Shown here: positions 62,897-64,000 of the stretch, piece by piece | Layout: every line of letters begins with the position of its first letter | How positions within the stretch are numbered: position 1 is the stretch's first letter | Origin: Lentisphaeria bacterium UBA4640 | GTDB lineage: Bacteria > Verrucomicrobiota > Lentisphaeria > Victivallales > UBA1829 | Direction: 5' to 3' | DNA: 64,000 nucleotides | Assembly: GCA_002405835.1 (NCBI GenBank) | Contig: DHMO01000051.1 | Span: forward strand, 68,376-132,375 | Program-made: the position numbers and the translations under genes | Notes under the pieces: model-generated | What the model was told of the DNA's origin: nothing | The model's database searches: none | What the model saw: the letters and a program-made list of their open reading frames with translations, nothing else

Positions 62897-64000
62897 TTAT
62901 TTTTTGTCTATAAACTTCAGAGTCTTAAGGATCGCATTGAACTGTTCGAGCACCTTGTGGTAACTCGCCGTTGTTGCGGTAAGTGTTACCGAAACCAGTT
63001 CTGTGGACGAAGTAACTATTTGATATGCAACGACACGACGGTAATGCTTTACTCCATTCAAGGCAAACTCATAATACATGTCAGAAAATATTGCAGTACG
63101 CCCGGCAATAACAACACGCTTCACCTCGTAAATTTCCCCTTTGGCTCCCATATCTTTAAAAACCTCATTAAGTCTCAGGCGCAATTCATCTAGAGGAGTA
63201 TCGTCAATATTTTTCTCTAGATCGCCATTGTGCATAACCGTTATCTGATCTTGAAATTCCGGATCTTTATCGCAAATAATAAACTCGGCTCCATGCTGTA
63301 ACTGACTGCGGATACTCTCCAAAAGAGTTGAGCGAAGTGACTTGGGAAATTTGAGTTTGTCCATTGCGGTCAAAGACCTTATTGCCATTGTCTCATTTGT
63401 AACAACAAACCAGCGAGCCGGTATCGTCATTGAGATGCCGGCTCTTGTGTTGACATACTTCTGGGTCTTCTGATCCGCCAGATCGAACGGTTTCTTCGGC
63501 CAGGCAAGAATGATGGAACACACAAACGCGCATAGGAGCGCGGGGCCGAGACACCAGTGTCTGCGGAACCAGCGGAGAACCTGATAGGTTGCACCGATCA
63601 CCTCGCGGATCGCGGTCTTGCGGAAATAAATGATTTTGTCGCGGAACGTCTCTCCGAACAGGAGCTTGCGCTCGATTTCACACATTTCGTGCTCGAGTTC
63701 ATCCAGAGAATGGAGTCTCCGCGCCGGATTCCGGTCGCAAAGCTGCATGGAGAGACGCAGGTAAAACTTCAGCGGCAGCGAAAGCGGAAGTCCGCTGGGG
63801 ATCGCGGGCCACTTCTGCGGCTCTTCGCCCGTCACCGCACAGTAAACGACCTTTCCGAAGGCGTAAAGATCGCTCCCCTGACGCGACTTGCGGTCGACTT
63901 GATCCGGTGAATCCGAAGATCTGAGCTCCGGCGGCAGGAACTCCAGCGTTCCGGCAAGCTGACTCATCGTCGCGGAGAGCGAGGAAATCAGCCCGATATC
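62897..64000 (-). CDS. Membrane Ser/Thr protein kinase, 3' part of gene
   Basis: Open to the right edge; about 367 codons visible. The first residues, DIGLISSLSATMSQLAGT, are the activation segment with DIG in place of DFG, then FLPPELR for APE, and GSDLYAFGKVVYCAVTG (subdomain IX). A membrane helix (WCLGPALLCAFVCSIILAW) is followed by about 190 residues, presumably outside the cytoplasm, with no recognised domain. The N-lobe and HRD motif lie outside the window. The ATG at 63967 is internal. The 3' half is notably AT-richer than the kinase part. Confidence 0.87.
   Translation of the reverse strand, partial: DIGLISSLSATMSQLAGTLEFLPPELRSSDSPDQVDRKSRQGSDLYAFGKVVYCAVTGEEPQKWPAIPSGLPLSLPLKFYLRLSMQLCDRNPARRLHSLDELEHEMCEIERKLLFGETFRDKIIYFRKTAIREVIGATYQVLRWFRRHWCLGPALLCAFVCSIILAWPKKPFDLADQKTQKYVNTRAGISMTIPARWFVVTNETMAIRSLTAMDKLKFPKSLRSTLLESIRSQLQHGAEFIICDKDPEFQDQITVMHNGDLEKNIDDTPLDELRLRLNEVFKDMGAKGEIYEVKRVVIAGRTAIFSDMYYEFALNGVKHYRRVVAYQIVTSSTELVSVTLTATTASYHKVLEQFNAILKTLKFIDKK

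Overview
The window reads as a chromosomal segment of a Lentisphaerota bacterium (Victivallis-like, PVC superphylum). The evidence is three separate prepilin-type proteins with the (K/R)FTLIELLVVIAIIAILA N-terminus that is hugely expanded in that phylum, a PVC-style ECF sigma factor plus membrane Ser/Thr kinase pair, a GC content in the high fifties by eye, and TTGnnn-16/17-TATATT promoters. No phage, insertion sequence, CRISPR array or rRNA was seen. There is one tRNA (Leu, UAA). Species identity is inference.

Layout. 0-5.4 kb: glmS (cut by the left edge) and hrpA. 5.4-10.4 kb: nudC, a secreted Lys-Asn-Gly tetrapeptide-repeat protein, then a sigma factor / Ser-Thr kinase / secreted esterase operon. 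10.4-16.6 kb: a fused 2-hydroxyacyl-CoA dehydratase activase-dehydratase, rsmA, an FmdB-type zinc ribbon, a proline-rich secreted protein, tRNA-Leu, recJ and an ABM-domain monooxygenase. 16.6-19.7 kb: alkaline phosphatase and an amino-acid permease fused to a PTS EIIA domain. 19.9-31.8 kb: an unknown gene with cysS, DUF523, a Dus enzyme with pepF, metG, a rhamnulokinase, a HExxH membrane protein, Nif3, an AraC regulator and a cytidylate-kinase-like gene.

31.8-46.3 kb is a polysaccharide-use region in three modules: GntR/AraR-like regulator + pseudopilin + large clan-A glycosidase; GH38 alpha-mannosidase + LacI regulator, with a LacI-type operator in the GH38 promoter; and AraC regulator + GH31 alpha-glucosidase + pseudopilin, where GH31 and the pseudopilin share a 28-bp promoter element at identical spacing.

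46.4-54.9 kb is an iron/heme island: a four-gene Hmu-type operon (DUF2162 membrane protein, ExbB/TolQ-like channel, DUF2149 protein with an ExbD-like membrane Asp, membrane-anchored CobN-like HmuS), a pseudopilin with a small secreted protein, and an exported FMN-binding protein. Five TTAG-N6-CTAA boxes (one with a mismatch), resembling DtxR/IdeR iron boxes, sit at these promoters.

54.9-64 kb: mtaB, bioC, a BioG/BioH-like esterase and proA on the minus strand; a PmtA-like methyltransferase, argD and argF on the plus strand; an unknown gene; and a membrane protein kinase cut by the right edge.

The most interesting idea from the window is that pseudopilins are paired one-to-one with nutrient-use modules (clan-A glycosidase, GH31, heme/iron) and share their regulation. 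This suggests they act as module-specific surface capture or delivery parts rather than as parts of a single pilus.
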